A stretch of 15,875 nucleotides of DNA from DATFJC01 sp035269445 (GCA_035269445.1 DATFJC010000032.1:1-15875), one strand, 5' to 3'. Positions 5,391-13,165 are shown, counted from the first letter of the stretch. Notes: a model not told the origin generated them from the sequence alone. Numbers and translations: made by a program.

Positions 5391-6020
5391 ATGAATAATC
5401 TAATTTATTTAATTTGTCCGGTTAGAAGACTAACAAGTAAACAAGAACTGGAGATAAGTGCACATGTGGCGTTAAAAAGAGACCAAGGTTATGACGTTAA
5501 ATGTCCTTATGCTGATACTGATCAGAATGACGAAGTAGGACTTAGGATCGTAAAAGAACATGAAAATGATATCTTAGAAAGAGATATTATTCATATTTAT
5601 TGGGATCCTACCTCAAAAGGAAGCCTTTGGGATTTGGCTCAGGTTAGATTTCTCCAAATTGCAGGAATGAAAAAGAAAATTATTTGGATAAAAGATAATC
5701 CTAGCTTAGCGCATTATCGTTTTGTTTGGGATTCTAACGCAAGCATTCAACCCCAAGAACATTTGACTTTATTTAAAATGCCCTGGAAAGATGATGACAA
5801 GTTGAATCTTTGGAAAATGGCCCAAATTAGAATGCTTAGAAAGATAAATCCTGAAGTATTCTTTTACATTCAAAACATCGAAGAGTTATATGTTGACCCT
5901 TTTAAGTCTTACAAAAATGTAATGATAGCTACTTCTTTGGAACTAGAAAATTGTTCTAGCAGAGAAAAGCTTAAAAAAGAACTTGATAGTCTTAAAAGGA
6001 TGGTAGTTTTTTCTGGTTAG
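5391..6020 (+). CDS. Nucleoside 2-deoxyribosyltransferase-like protein (function unproven)
   Basis: A 209-residue soluble protein. The first half looks like the nucleoside 2-deoxyribosyltransferase fold. It opens with IYLICPVR, with a Tyr at position 6 where family members often have one. At 65-83 it has DIIHIYWDP then KGSLWDLA, matching the family pattern of an Asp-rich strand followed by a Gly-Ser/Thr-containing loop and an acidic residue. The acidic residue is Asp81 rather than the usual catalytic Glu, so transferase activity is doubtful. The motif LWxxAQ(V/I)RxL occurs twice (79-88 and 140-149), hinting at an internal duplication. It has its own promoter, SD and terminator. A nucleotide- or sugar-binding role is inference. 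A conserved uncharacterised protein is the safe name. Confidence 0.68.
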   Translation: MNNLIYLICPVRRLTSKQELEISAHVALKRDQGYDVKCPYADTDQNDEVGLRIVKEHENDILERDIIHIYWDPTSKGSLWDLAQVRFLQIAGMKKKIIWIKDNPSLAHYRFVWDSNASIQPQEHLTLFKMPWKDDDKLNLWKMAQIRMLRKINPEVFFYIQNIEELYVDPFKSYKNVMIATSLELENCSSREKLKKELDSLKRMVVFSG

Positions 6021-6049
6021 TTACTACTGACTGGCAAATTAAAAAATTT

Positions 6050-6078
6050 AAGAGAAGGAAATATTCCTTCTCTTTTTT
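6050..6078 (+). terminator. Strong terminator before groES
   Basis: AAGAGAAGGAA (6050-6060) pairs perfectly with TTCCTTCTCTT (6064-6074) around a 3-nt loop. T's run from 6073 to 6078. It separates the preceding gene from the groESL promoter 12 nt later. Confidence 0.92.
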
Positions 6079-6090
6079 CTTTAAAAAACC

Positions 6091-6119
6091 TTGACACCTT
6101 TTTTAAAAAAAATTATAAT
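6091..6119 (+). promoter_or_regulatory. Consensus sigma-70 promoter of groESL
   Basis: TTGACA (6091-6096), 17 nt, TATAAT (6114-6119): a perfect match in both boxes and spacing. The predicted start, about 6126, falls inside the adjoining CIRCE operator. Confidence 0.93.
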
Positions 6120-6146
6120 TTAGCACTGAAAGGTTTTGACTGCTAA
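6120..6146 (+). promoter_or_regulatory. CIRCE operator (HrcA binding site)
   Basis: The left arm TTAGCACTG (6120-6128) and right arm GACTGCTAA (6138-6146) are separated by exactly 9 nt. Each arm matches the CIRCE consensus TTAGCACTC-N9-GAGTGCTAA at 8 of 9 positions. It begins directly after the -10 and covers the transcription start, the classical position for HrcA repression of groESL. The hrcA gene itself is not in the window. Confidence 0.92.
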
Positions 6147-6177
6147 AAAAAATAACTAATTTTTAATCAATTAATTT

Positions 6178-6477
6178 ATGACTAAATTAAATCTTCAACC
6201 ATTAGGAAGTCGCGTGATTGTAAAGCCAATCATAGAAGATGAGGTAAGTAAGGCAGGCATTGTTTTACCTGAAACCGCTGACAAAAAGAAACCAATTAAG
6301 GGCGAGATCTTAAAGGTTGGTAAAGGAAAGACTTTAGAAAATGGACAAACAGAAAACATCGAAGTAAAGGTCGGTGATAAAATTTTGTTTGAAAAATATG
6401 GCTCTGATGAATATAAGCTCGGAGACCAAGAATTTCTAGTTGTAGACTACGATAAAATCGTAGCTATAATTAAGTAA
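6178..6477 (+). CDS. groES: Co-chaperonin GroES
   Basis: Cytoplasmic 10-kDa co-chaperonin that caps the GroEL ring. At 99 residues it is full length. Family features are visible: LQPLGSRVIVKP near the start, a mobile loop (about 18-33) with the GroEL-contacting tripeptide in GIVLP, a KGEILKVGKG strand, VKVGDKILFEKYGSDE, and an end in YDKIVAIIK. Transcription starts from the CIRCE-controlled promoter, so heat or misfolding stress should induce it. The leader is about 52 nt and has no SD before the ATG. groEL follows after 26 nt. Confidence 0.98.
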   Translation: MTKLNLQPLGSRVIVKPIIEDEVSKAGIVLPETADKKKPIKGEILKVGKGKTLENGQTENIEVKVGDKILFEKYGSDEYKLGDQEFLVVDYDKIVAIIK

Positions 6478-6503
6478 TCAATCAATTAATTTAATTTAAA
6501 ATT

Positions 6504-8162
6504 ATGGCTAAACAAATAATTTTTGACGAAAAAGCTAGAAAAGCTCTTAAAAATGGAGTTGATAAACTAGCAGCTGCTGTAAAAGTAACCTTGGGCCCAG
6601 TTGGTAGAAATGTAGCCCTAGACAAGGGGATGGGTAGTCCAACTATTACTAATGATGGCGTAACAGTAGCTGAAGAAATTGAATTAGAAGATAAATATGA
6701 AAATGTAGGAGCTAGTCTTTTAAAAGAAGTTGCTTCTAAAACCAATAATGTTGCAGGTGATGGTACAAGTACTGCTGTTATTTTAGCTCAAAGCATTATT
6801 GCGGCTGGCTTAAAATATGTGGCTGCCGGATCTAATCCCAGACAAATTAAATCTGGTATTGATAAGGGGGTAGCAAAAATAGTTAATGAGATAAAAACTA
6901 ATATTGCACAACCCGTTTCTACTAAAGATAATATTAAACAAGTAGCTTCTGTATCTGCCAATGATGAAGAGGTTGGTTCTATTATTGCTGATGCTATGGA
7001 AAAGGTTGATAAAGATGGAGTTATTACAGTAGAAGAATCACAATCATTTGGTATGGAACTTGAAGTTACCGAAGGTATGCAATTTGACGAAGGATATATT
7101 TCTCCTTATATGGTTACCAATGAAGAGAAAATGTCTGCTGAATTTTCTGATCCTTATATCTTACTTACTGATGAAAAGATTTCTTCCCTTCAAAGCATTT
7201 TACCTCTTTTAGAAAAAATGGCTAATAAAAATAAAAAAGAACTTGTTATTATAGCTGATGGAGTTGAGGGAGAGGCTTTGGCTACCTTGGTTGTTAATAA
7301 GCTTCGAGGTAGATTTAATGTATTGGCAGTAGAAGCTCCAGGCTTTGGTGATACTAAAAAACAAAACTTACAAGATATAGCTATTTTAACTGGCGGTAAA
7401 GTGATCAGTGAAGATGTTGGTCTTAAACTTGAAAATACTGAAATGAGTGATTTAGGACAAGCCAGAAAAGTAGTTTCTAAAAAGAACGAAACTACTATTA
7501 TTAATGGCAAGGGTAAGAAAAAAGACATTGAAAAAAGAATTGGAAAAATTAAACAACAAATAAAAGATAGTAGTTCTGATTTTGATAAAGAAAAGCTTGA
7601 AAAAAGATTAGCTAAATTAGCTGGTGGCGTTGCTGTTATTAAAGTAGGTGCTGCCACTGAAACTGAAGTAAAAGAAAAAAAGTTTAAGGTTGAAGATGCA
7701 GTTAATGCTACTCAAGCTGCTGTAGAAGAGGGAATTGTTGTTGGTGGTGGAGTAGCTTTAATAAGGGCTTTAAAATGTTTAGATAGTATTAAGGTTAAAA
7801 ACGATGAAAGATTTGGTATTGAAATCTTAAAAAGGGCCTTAGAAGAGCCTGCTCGTAAAATTGCTGAAAATGCTGGTTATAGAGAAGGTTCAGTAGTAGT
7901 TCAGAAAATTAAAGAAATGTCTAAAAATGAAGGTTATAATGGATTAACGGATAAGTTTGAAGATCTTATTGCTTCTGGCATAGTAGATCCTGCTAAGGTA
8001 ACAAGAACGGCCTTGCAAAATGCTACCTCTATTGCTACCTTACTTTTAACCACTGAAGCTGTAGTAACTGAAAAGCCTAGTAAGGATGATGGTAATTCTG
8101 GTAAAGGTGGCTCACCATCAGGTATGCCAGCTGGAATGGGTGGTATGCCAATGGGAATGTAA
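6504..8162 (+). CDS. groEL: Chaperonin GroEL
   Basis: ATP-driven 60-kDa folding chaperonin, double heptameric ring, cytoplasmic. The N-terminus KQIIFDEKARKAL and the nucleotide-binding region VTLGPVGRNV are typical. GDGTST at 85-90 contains the catalytic Asp86 (equivalent of Asp87 in E. coli), with Ser replacing one of the usual Thr residues. Asp398 in KVEDAVNAT is conserved. The C-terminus has the Gly-Gly-Met repeat ending GGMPMGM. At 552 residues it is full length. It is co-transcribed with groES, has no SD, and is followed by a strong terminator, so groESL is a closed two-gene operon. Confidence 0.99.
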   Translation: MAKQIIFDEKARKALKNGVDKLAAAVKVTLGPVGRNVALDKGMGSPTITNDGVTVAEEIELEDKYENVGASLLKEVASKTNNVAGDGTSTAVILAQSIIAAGLKYVAAGSNPRQIKSGIDKGVAKIVNEIKTNIAQPVSTKDNIKQVASVSANDEEVGSIIADAMEKVDKDGVITVEESQSFGMELEVTEGMQFDEGYISPYMVTNEEKMSAEFSDPYILLTDEKISSLQSILPLLEKMANKNKKELVIIADGVEGEALATLVVNKLRGRFNVLAVEAPGFGDTKKQNLQDIAILTGGKVISEDVGLKLENTEMSDLGQARKVVSKKNETTIINGKGKKKDIEKRIGKIKQQIKDSSSDFDKEKLEKRLAKLAGGVAVIKVGAATETEVKEKKFKVEDAVNATQAAVEEGIVVGGGVALIRALKCLDSIKVKNDERFGIEILKRALEEPARKIAENAGYREGSVVVQKIKEMSKNEGYNGLTDKFEDLIASGIVDPAKVTRTALQNATSIATLLLTTEAVVTEKPSKDDGNSGKGGSPSGMPAGMGGMPMGM

Positions 8163-8193
8163 AAGAGTATTAAAAAATAGATTGATTTAATAT

Positions 8194-8232
8194 AGAGTTG
8201 TCTGTCTTTTAAAGATAGACAACTCTTTTTTT
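8194..8232 (+). terminator. Strong terminator after groEL
   Basis: AGAGTTGTCT (8194-8203) pairs perfectly with AGACAACTCT (8217-8226). Further pairing of TCTTT with AAAGA is possible in the loop. T's continue from 8226 to 8232, directly against the next promoter. Confidence 0.93.
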
Positions 8233-8233
8233 A

Positions 8234-8262
8234 TTGACGTTTGTTTTAAAAATTTATATAAT
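8234..8262 (+). promoter_or_regulatory. Promoter of the 4-TM/pheT/kinase/GT2 unit
   Basis: TTGACG (8234-8239, five of six), a 17-nt spacer and a perfect TATAAT (8257-8262). The predicted start is near 8269, which rules out any coding start before that point and supports the ATG at 8297. Confidence 0.85.
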
Positions 8263-8296
8263 AAAGAAGATTTTAATAAAAAATAATTACTATTAT

Positions 8297-8683
8297 ATGA
8301 CTTTAAAAAAATATTTAAATTTAATGATCATTTTAACTCTTATTTCTTGGCTTATATGGGTAGGGGTGATCTTATTTATTAATCCTGAATATAATGGTAT
8401 ATTGGGAATAATTTTATTTCATTTTAGTTTATTTTTATCTATTTTAGGAACTTTATCTTTATTGGGTTTTTTGGTACGTTCTCGATTGGGTAAAAAACCA
8501 ATTTTTAAACAAGTTGGTATTGCTTTTAGACAAGCCTTGCTTTTTTCCATTTTTGTAATAGCTGTTTTAATTTTAAAAAGTATTGGCCTTTTATATTGGT
8601 GGAATACGTTATTTTTAGCAATATTTTTAATTTTTGTTGAATATTTCTTTTTAACTTCAGGAAAAGTTTATAAAGATAAATAA
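8297..8683 (+). CDS. Four-helix membrane protein of unknown function
   Basis: A 128-residue protein. The open frame extends up to 8234, but that lies inside the promoter, so the ATG at 8297 is chosen. Four hydrophobic segments are visible at about residues 8-28, 35-61, 77-98 and 101-121. A basic loop (containing VRSRLGKKPIFKQ) lies between the second and third and predicts a cytoplasmic side. I recall similar 4-TM proteins, unnamed, in Patescibacteria, but cannot verify this. It heads the pheT unit and its stop is only 3 nt before pheT, so translation is probably coupled. No catalytic motif is seen. Confidence 0.8.
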   Translation: MTLKKYLNLMIILTLISWLIWVGVILFINPEYNGILGIILFHFSLFLSILGTLSLLGFLVRSRLGKKPIFKQVGIAFRQALLFSIFVIAVLILKSIGLLYWWNTLFLAIFLIFVEYFFLTSGKVYKDK

Positions 8684-8686
8684 TTT

Positions 8687-10987
8687 ATGAAATTAAGTTA
8701 CAATTGGCTAAAACAAAAAATAAATCACCTTCCTAAACCAGAAAAACTGGTGGACTTGATTAATACTAGAATAGCTAATGTTGAAGAAATTATTAAGCCT
8801 GGAAAAGGGTTAGAAAATATTTTAGTAGCAGAGGTTAAAGAACTTAAAAAACATCCCAATGCTGATAAGTTACAGTTGGTTGATGTTAAAACCAAGATTA
8901 ATGAAAAAGATATTGAATTAAGGTTAGTTTGTGGGGCTTTTAATATAAAAAGACAAGATAAGGTACCTTTAGCTTTGCCAGGCTCTAAAATAGCAGATGG
9001 AACCATGATTAAAGCTCAAACAATTAGGGGTGAAAAATCTAAGGGTATGCTTTGTGCTGAAGACGAGCTTGGAATTGGCTCAGATCATAGTGGAATAATG
9101 ATTTTAAATAAAGATACTAAAATAGGAGAAAAGGTTTCCAAGGTTTTGGGTTTAAATGATATTATTTTAGATGTAGAAAATAAATCAATTACAAATCGGC
9201 CTGATCTTTTTAACCATATTGGTTTTGCTAGAGAAATTTCTGCTGCCCTAGGAAAAGAATTAGATTATAATTATCCAACCTACAAGGATAATAAAAAGGA
9301 ATTAGACGTTAGGGTAGAGATTAAAACTAAGGATTGTTTAAGATATATGGCACTAGTTTTAGATAATGTTACTGTTAAAGAGTCACCCTTTTGGATGAAA
9401 TCTTTTTTAAGATCAAATGGCTTAGAGCCTATTAATAATATTGTTGATATAACTAATTATGTTTTATTAGAAATTGGTCAACCCTTACACGCTTTTGATA
9501 GAGATAAAATTAAAGAGGATAAGATAATTGTTAGAAAAGCTAAAAAAGGAGAAGCTTTATCAGGGCTTGATAATAAAAAACATAAGCTTGAGCCAAGTGA
9601 TACGGTAATTGCAGATCAAAATAACCCCATAGCCTTAGCCGGAGTAGTAGGGGGCAAGCCAACTAGCATTAATAACAATACTAAAAGGATTGTAATAGAA
9701 TCAGCCTGCTTTTCTCCTGTATCCACTAGAAAGACCTCTAGAAGGTTAGATACAAGAACTGAGTCAGCAATTAGATTTGAAAAAGGCTTACCTTTAAAGT
9801 TTACTGAATATGGAATTTATCGCGCGATTGAACTTTTAAGAGATTTGGCTGGAGCTCAAGTTAAAACTAAAATAATTGATATAAAGGATAAAAAAGTAAC
9901 TGAAAATAAAAAGATAAAACTTGATTTAAATAAGCTTAAAGACTTTGTTGGGGCTGACATTTCAGATAAAAAAATTAAGAATATATTAAAGTATTTAGGT
10001 TGTAAGCTAGAATCTAAAAATAATTATCTTTTAGTATTACCACCTTTATGGAGAAATGATTTAAATATTTTTGAGGATTTAGTAGAAGAAGTAGTAAGAA
10101 TTTATGGCTTAGAAAAAATAAAAGATAAACCAATCAAGGCAAATTTAAAACCTAAGATTTTATCTGATCAAAAAAAATTAAATAAAAAAATTAAAAATAT
10201 ATTAATTGGATCTGGCTTTGATGAAGTAATTAATTATTCCTTTTATAGCAAAGAGGATCATAAAAAATCTATTAATGATTTTAAGGAAATAGAATTAAAA
10301 AACCCAGTTAGCTCTAAGAATTATATTTTAAGAACAAGTCTTTTACCCTTGCTTTTTAAAAATGTTGATTATAATAAAGGCTATTTTAATGAGTTTAATA
10401 TTTTTGAAATTGGTAATATTTTTTATAACAAAAATGGAAAAAATATAGAAAAAAAGAAAATAGCTGGTTTGGTAAAAACAGATAAAAAAGCATTTTTTAA
10501 AGCCAAGGCTGGTTTGGAAGTTCTTTTTAACAGATTGCATATTAATTATAGTCTTAAAAAGGACTATGATCATATAGCTAAAGTATTTGTGAATAATAAA
10601 GAAATAGGTTTTTGTGGCCAAAAAAATAATTTAGGTTTTTTTGAAATTGACTTTAATCATTTATTCAAGGCATATAATGCCAACCAAAGTTATAAAAAAA
10701 TATCTCCTTATCCTATATTTAAAAGAGATTTAGCTTTTTTGGTAAACAAAGATGTAAGTTGGGGGTTAATTGAAAAGGAAGTTAAAAGTATGAGTGATTT
10801 AATTCAAGAAGTAGAACTTTTTGATGTATTTGAAGATAAAAAATTTGGCAATAAAAGAAACTTAGCTTTTCATATTACCTATCAATCTAGTCAAGATACT
10901 CTTGAAAGTAATAAAATTGATCAATTGCAGAAAAAAATAATCAGAAAAATTGAGAAAAAATTTGATGCCAAATTAAGGGACTTTTAA
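8687..10987 (+). CDS. pheT: Phenylalanyl-tRNA synthetase beta subunit
   Basis: Beta chain of the class II (alpha-beta)2 enzyme that charges tRNA-Phe. Domains in order: an N-terminal segment starting MKLSYNWLK; an EMAP-type tRNA-binding domain (about 45-150, with HPNADKLQLVDV and KGMLCAEDELG); the B3/B4 editing region (about 210-400, with NNIVDITNYVLLEIGQPLHAFD); B5 (about 412-480, ending in EEVVRIYGLEKI); a catalytic-like core; and a C-terminal FDX-ACB anticodon-binding domain (about 673-766, with YPIFKRDLAFLV). At 766 residues it is slightly shorter than the typical 790-800. pheS, usually adjacent, is absent here. The start has no SD. Confidence 0.98.
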   Translation: MKLSYNWLKQKINHLPKPEKLVDLINTRIANVEEIIKPGKGLENILVAEVKELKKHPNADKLQLVDVKTKINEKDIELRLVCGAFNIKRQDKVPLALPGSKIADGTMIKAQTIRGEKSKGMLCAEDELGIGSDHSGIMILNKDTKIGEKVSKVLGLNDIILDVENKSITNRPDLFNHIGFAREISAALGKELDYNYPTYKDNKKELDVRVEIKTKDCLRYMALVLDNVTVKESPFWMKSFLRSNGLEPINNIVDITNYVLLEIGQPLHAFDRDKIKEDKIIVRKAKKGEALSGLDNKKHKLEPSDTVIADQNNPIALAGVVGGKPTSINNNTKRIVIESACFSPVSTRKTSRRLDTRTESAIRFEKGLPLKFTEYGIYRAIELLRDLAGAQVKTKIIDIKDKKVTENKKIKLDLNKLKDFVGADISDKKIKNILKYLGCKLESKNNYLLVLPPLWRNDLNIFEDLVEEVVRIYGLEKIKDKPIKANLKPKILSDQKKLNKKIKNILIGSGFDEVINYSFYSKEDHKKSINDFKEIELKNPVSSKNYILRTSLLPLLFKNVDYNKGYFNEFNIFEIGNIFYNKNGKNIEKKKIAGLVKTDKKAFFKAKAGLEVLFNRLHINYSLKKDYDHIAKVFVNNKEIGFCGQKNNLGFFEIDFNHLFKAYNANQSYKKISPYPIFKRDLAFLVNKDVSWGLIEKEVKSMSDLIQEVELFDVFEDKKFGNKRNLAFHITYQSSQDTLESNKIDQLQKKIIRKIEKKFDAKLRDF

Positions 10988-11001
10988 TTGATAAATTTAT
11001 T

Positions 11002-11994
11002 ATGGATGAATATAATATTGTAACTATAGGAGGGGCAGTGCGTGATATTATTTTTTATACAAACGAAGGAACAATTTTTAAAAATCCTGAGAAAAACCCC
11101 TTATTTGAAAAAGTTTTAGGATTTGAAGCCGGTGCTAAAATATATATAAATGATATTTCTTTTTTAGCTGGAGGAGGTGCCTTTAATACGGCTGCTGGCT
11201 TTTCTAAGCTTGGTATAAAAGTTGCCACAATAACAAGAGTAGGGGATGATCAAAATGGTAAAAAATTAATAAAGCAAATGAAATCAAGGGGGATTAATAC
11301 TGATTTTGTTCAAGTAGATAAAAAGCATTCAACTGCTTTTTCTTTTATTCCTTGCTTAAAGGACAAAGCAACACATAGTATTTTTACTTATCATGGTGCG
11401 GTTGATTATTTAAGCCTAAGCAAACAATTAGAAGATCAAATAATGACTGATTGGTTTTATATATCATCCCTTAGTGCTCCAAATTGGCCAGATATTTTAA
11501 AAAAGGTTTTAAAATTAAAATCAAAAATAAATGCAAAGATAGCCTGGAATCCTTCTAATATTCAAATTAAAAAACAATATAAATTACTTGTAAAATTTTT
11601 AAAACAGATAGATTTATTTATTTTAAATGAAGACGAGGCCAAAGAATTTGTTTCTAAAATAGATAATTCCATTCAGCTTAAGATTGATAATATTTTAAAA
11701 AATATTTATGAAATGGGACCTAAGATTGTTGCCATTACCTGTGGGAAAAAGGGGGCTTATGCATTTAATGGTAAAGATGTCTTTTTTGAAAAAACTAAGG
11801 ACGTAAAAGTAAAAAACACCACTGGTGCAGGAGATAGCTTTTCTTCTGGGTTTTTAGCAAGCTTATTTTACAAGCCAGACAATATTAAAAGAGCCTTATC
11901 TTGGGGAATACTAAATAGCAACTCTGTTATTAAAATAAATGGAGCTCAAAAAGGCTTACTAAGTAAAAAAGAAATTATAAAAGGTAGTATTTAA
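11002..11994 (+). CDS. PfkB/ribokinase-family carbohydrate kinase
   Basis: A sugar or nucleoside kinase of 330 residues, cytoplasmic. The N-terminal family signature is GGGAFNTAAGFSKLG (57-71). The C-terminal signature NTTGAGDSFSSGF (272-284) carries the anion hole and catalytic base Asp278. The protein starts with VTIGGAVRDI, where ribokinases often have a GxxxxD pattern. The substrate cannot be told from sequence; adenosine, fructose or sugar-phosphate kinases are all in this family. It lies 14 nt after pheT and 5 nt before a glycosyltransferase, so a role in making sugar precursors for surface glycans is plausible but inferred. No SD. Confidence 0.92.
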   Translation: MDEYNIVTIGGAVRDIIFYTNEGTIFKNPEKNPLFEKVLGFEAGAKIYINDISFLAGGGAFNTAAGFSKLGIKVATITRVGDDQNGKKLIKQMKSRGINTDFVQVDKKHSTAFSFIPCLKDKATHSIFTYHGAVDYLSLSKQLEDQIMTDWFYISSLSAPNWPDILKKVLKLKSKINAKIAWNPSNIQIKKQYKLLVKFLKQIDLFILNEDEAKEFVSKIDNSIQLKIDNILKNIYEMGPKIVAITCGKKGAYAFNGKDVFFEKTKDVKVKNTTGAGDSFSSGFLASLFYKPDNIKRALSWGILNSNSVIKINGAQKGLLSKKEIIKGSI

Positions 11995-11999
11995 ATTTT

Positions 12000-13043
12000 A
12001 TGTTAAAAATTTCAGTTGTAATTGTAACCTATAATGGTAAGCATTATATGAAAGAATGCTTAGAAAGTCTAGCAAAGCAAACCCATTTACCCTTAGAAGT
12101 TATTGTAGTAGATAATAATTCTTCTGATGGTACTGTTGATTTTATTAAAAAGAATTTTCCAGAAGTTAAGCTTATTGAAAACAAAAAAAATGTATTTTTT
12201 GCCCCGGCTAATAATCAGGGGATAGAAAAAGCTTTAAAAAATAATCCTGATTACGTGTTTTTATTAAATCAGGACACTGTATGTGATAGGAATTGCTTAA
12301 AAGAATTTAGTAAAGAGGCAGAAAAAAAGGATTTAGTTTTGTCACAATCACTTTTAATGCATCACCCCAAGACTGACCTTATTCAAAACTCGGGTAATAA
12401 TTTACATTTTCTAGGATTTGGTTATTCTTCTAATTATAAAATAAAAAGAAAAGAAATAAGTTTTTCAAAAGATAAACTGCCTAGTGTAACCTATGGTTCA
12501 GGGGCAGCCCTTTTTATTAAGACTTCTTTTATAAAAAAGCATGGTGGCCTTGATGAAAAGATTTTTATGTACCATGAAGATACAGATATAAGTTTAAGGG
12601 CAAGAATGTTGGGCAAGGATGTTAAATTAATTCCCGAATCAATAGTTTATCATAAATATACTGAGGCAATTTCTAATTTTCGCTGGTATTGGTCAGAAAG
12701 AAATAGAATTTTTATACTTTTAAGGTATTATAAATTAGCTACATTAATTTTAATTTTACCAGCCTTTCTTTTTATGGAGCTAGGAATATTGTTTTATTCG
12801 CTTGTAACGGGCTGGTTTTTTACTAAAATTAAATCCTATTTTAGCATATTGGCTTACCTCCCTTATAATTTAAAAAAAAGGAATAAAATACAAAAACAAA
12901 GAAATATTTCTGATAAAAAGTTGGCTGATATTTTAACTGGTAAATTTAATTTTGAGGGCTTTACTCATCCATTAATTAAGTATATTGTTAATCCAATACT
13001 GGGGATTTATTGGAAAATAATAAAAAAAATAATACAATGGTAA
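12000..13043 (+). CDS. GT2-family glycosyltransferase (GT-A fold, rhamnosyltransferase-like)
   Basis: Transfers a sugar from a nucleotide-sugar donor, probably to a membrane-linked glycan. The family start ISVVIVTYNG is followed by VVDNNSSDGT (36-45). The DxD position reads NQD (90-92), as in rhamnosyltransferase-type members. The acceptor-side motif is MYHEDTDISLR (190-200), with the likely catalytic base at E193/D194. A hydrophobic stretch at about 246-276 and a basic C-terminus suggest anchoring at the inner face of the membrane. At 347 residues it has a C-terminal extension beyond the catalytic domain. It is the last gene of the pheT unit. Donor and acceptor are unknown. No SD. Confidence 0.93.
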   Translation: MLKISVVIVTYNGKHYMKECLESLAKQTHLPLEVIVVDNNSSDGTVDFIKKNFPEVKLIENKKNVFFAPANNQGIEKALKNNPDYVFLLNQDTVCDRNCLKEFSKEAEKKDLVLSQSLLMHHPKTDLIQNSGNNLHFLGFGYSSNYKIKRKEISFSKDKLPSVTYGSGAALFIKTSFIKKHGGLDEKIFMYHEDTDISLRARMLGKDVKLIPESIVYHKYTEAISNFRWYWSERNRIFILLRYYKLATLILILPAFLFMELGILFYSLVTGWFFTKIKSYFSILAYLPYNLKKRNKIQKQRNISDKKLADILTGKFNFEGFTHPLIKYIVNPILGIYWKIIKKIIQW

Positions 13044-13055
13044 TTTTTTACCATT
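13036..13055 (+). repeat. Perfect 8-bp inverted repeat across the GT2 stop codon
   Basis: AATGGTAA (13036-13043) and TTACCATT (13048-13055) flank TTTT. The hairpin includes the last codon and the TAA stop. There is no T-run after it on the + strand, so it is not a terminator alone. It may protect the transcript end together with the following hairpin. Confidence 0.6.
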
Positions 13056-13067
13056 AAAATATAGCCT

Positions 13068-13098
13068 CCTTGTGATTTTAAATTTACAAGGTTTTTTT
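13068..13098 (+). terminator. Terminator after the GT2 gene
   Basis: CCTTGT (13068-13073) pairs with ACAAGG (13086-13091). Seven T's follow at 13092-13098. The loop is 12 nt. The stem is short but the U-tract is good, and the next promoter begins at 13100. Confidence 0.75.
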
Positions 13099-13099
13099 A

Positions 13100-13128
13100 T
13101 TGCTGTTAAGTATTTTATTGTCTATAAT
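13100..13128 (+). promoter_or_regulatory. Probable promoter of the GT4 gene
   Basis: A perfect TATAAT (13123-13128) stands 17 nt after a weak -35, TTGCTG (13100-13105, three of six). The predicted start near 13135 leaves about 31 nt of leader before the ATG at 13166. Confidence 0.5.
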
Positions 13129-13165
13129 AAAAAAAATAAGCAATTTAAAAAATATCTTAATAAAA

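Noticed and set aside
7190..7657. Long open frame on the minus strand inside groEL, and similar ones inside leuS (1929-2177), groES-groEL (6491-6745) and pheT (8725-9006, 10343-10621)
   Set aside because: They are antisense shadows of strongly conserved genes, with low-complexity products and no start signals.
8234..8296. Upstream TTG-type start for the 4-TM protein (adds 21 residues)
   Set aside because: The stretch contains the -35 and -10 boxes of the promoter, so it would not be transcribed. ATG 8297 is preferred.
13100..13165. Upstream TTG start for the GT4 protein (adds 22 residues)
   Set aside because: It coincides with the proposed promoter and comes right after a terminator. The family N-terminus begins at ATG 13166.
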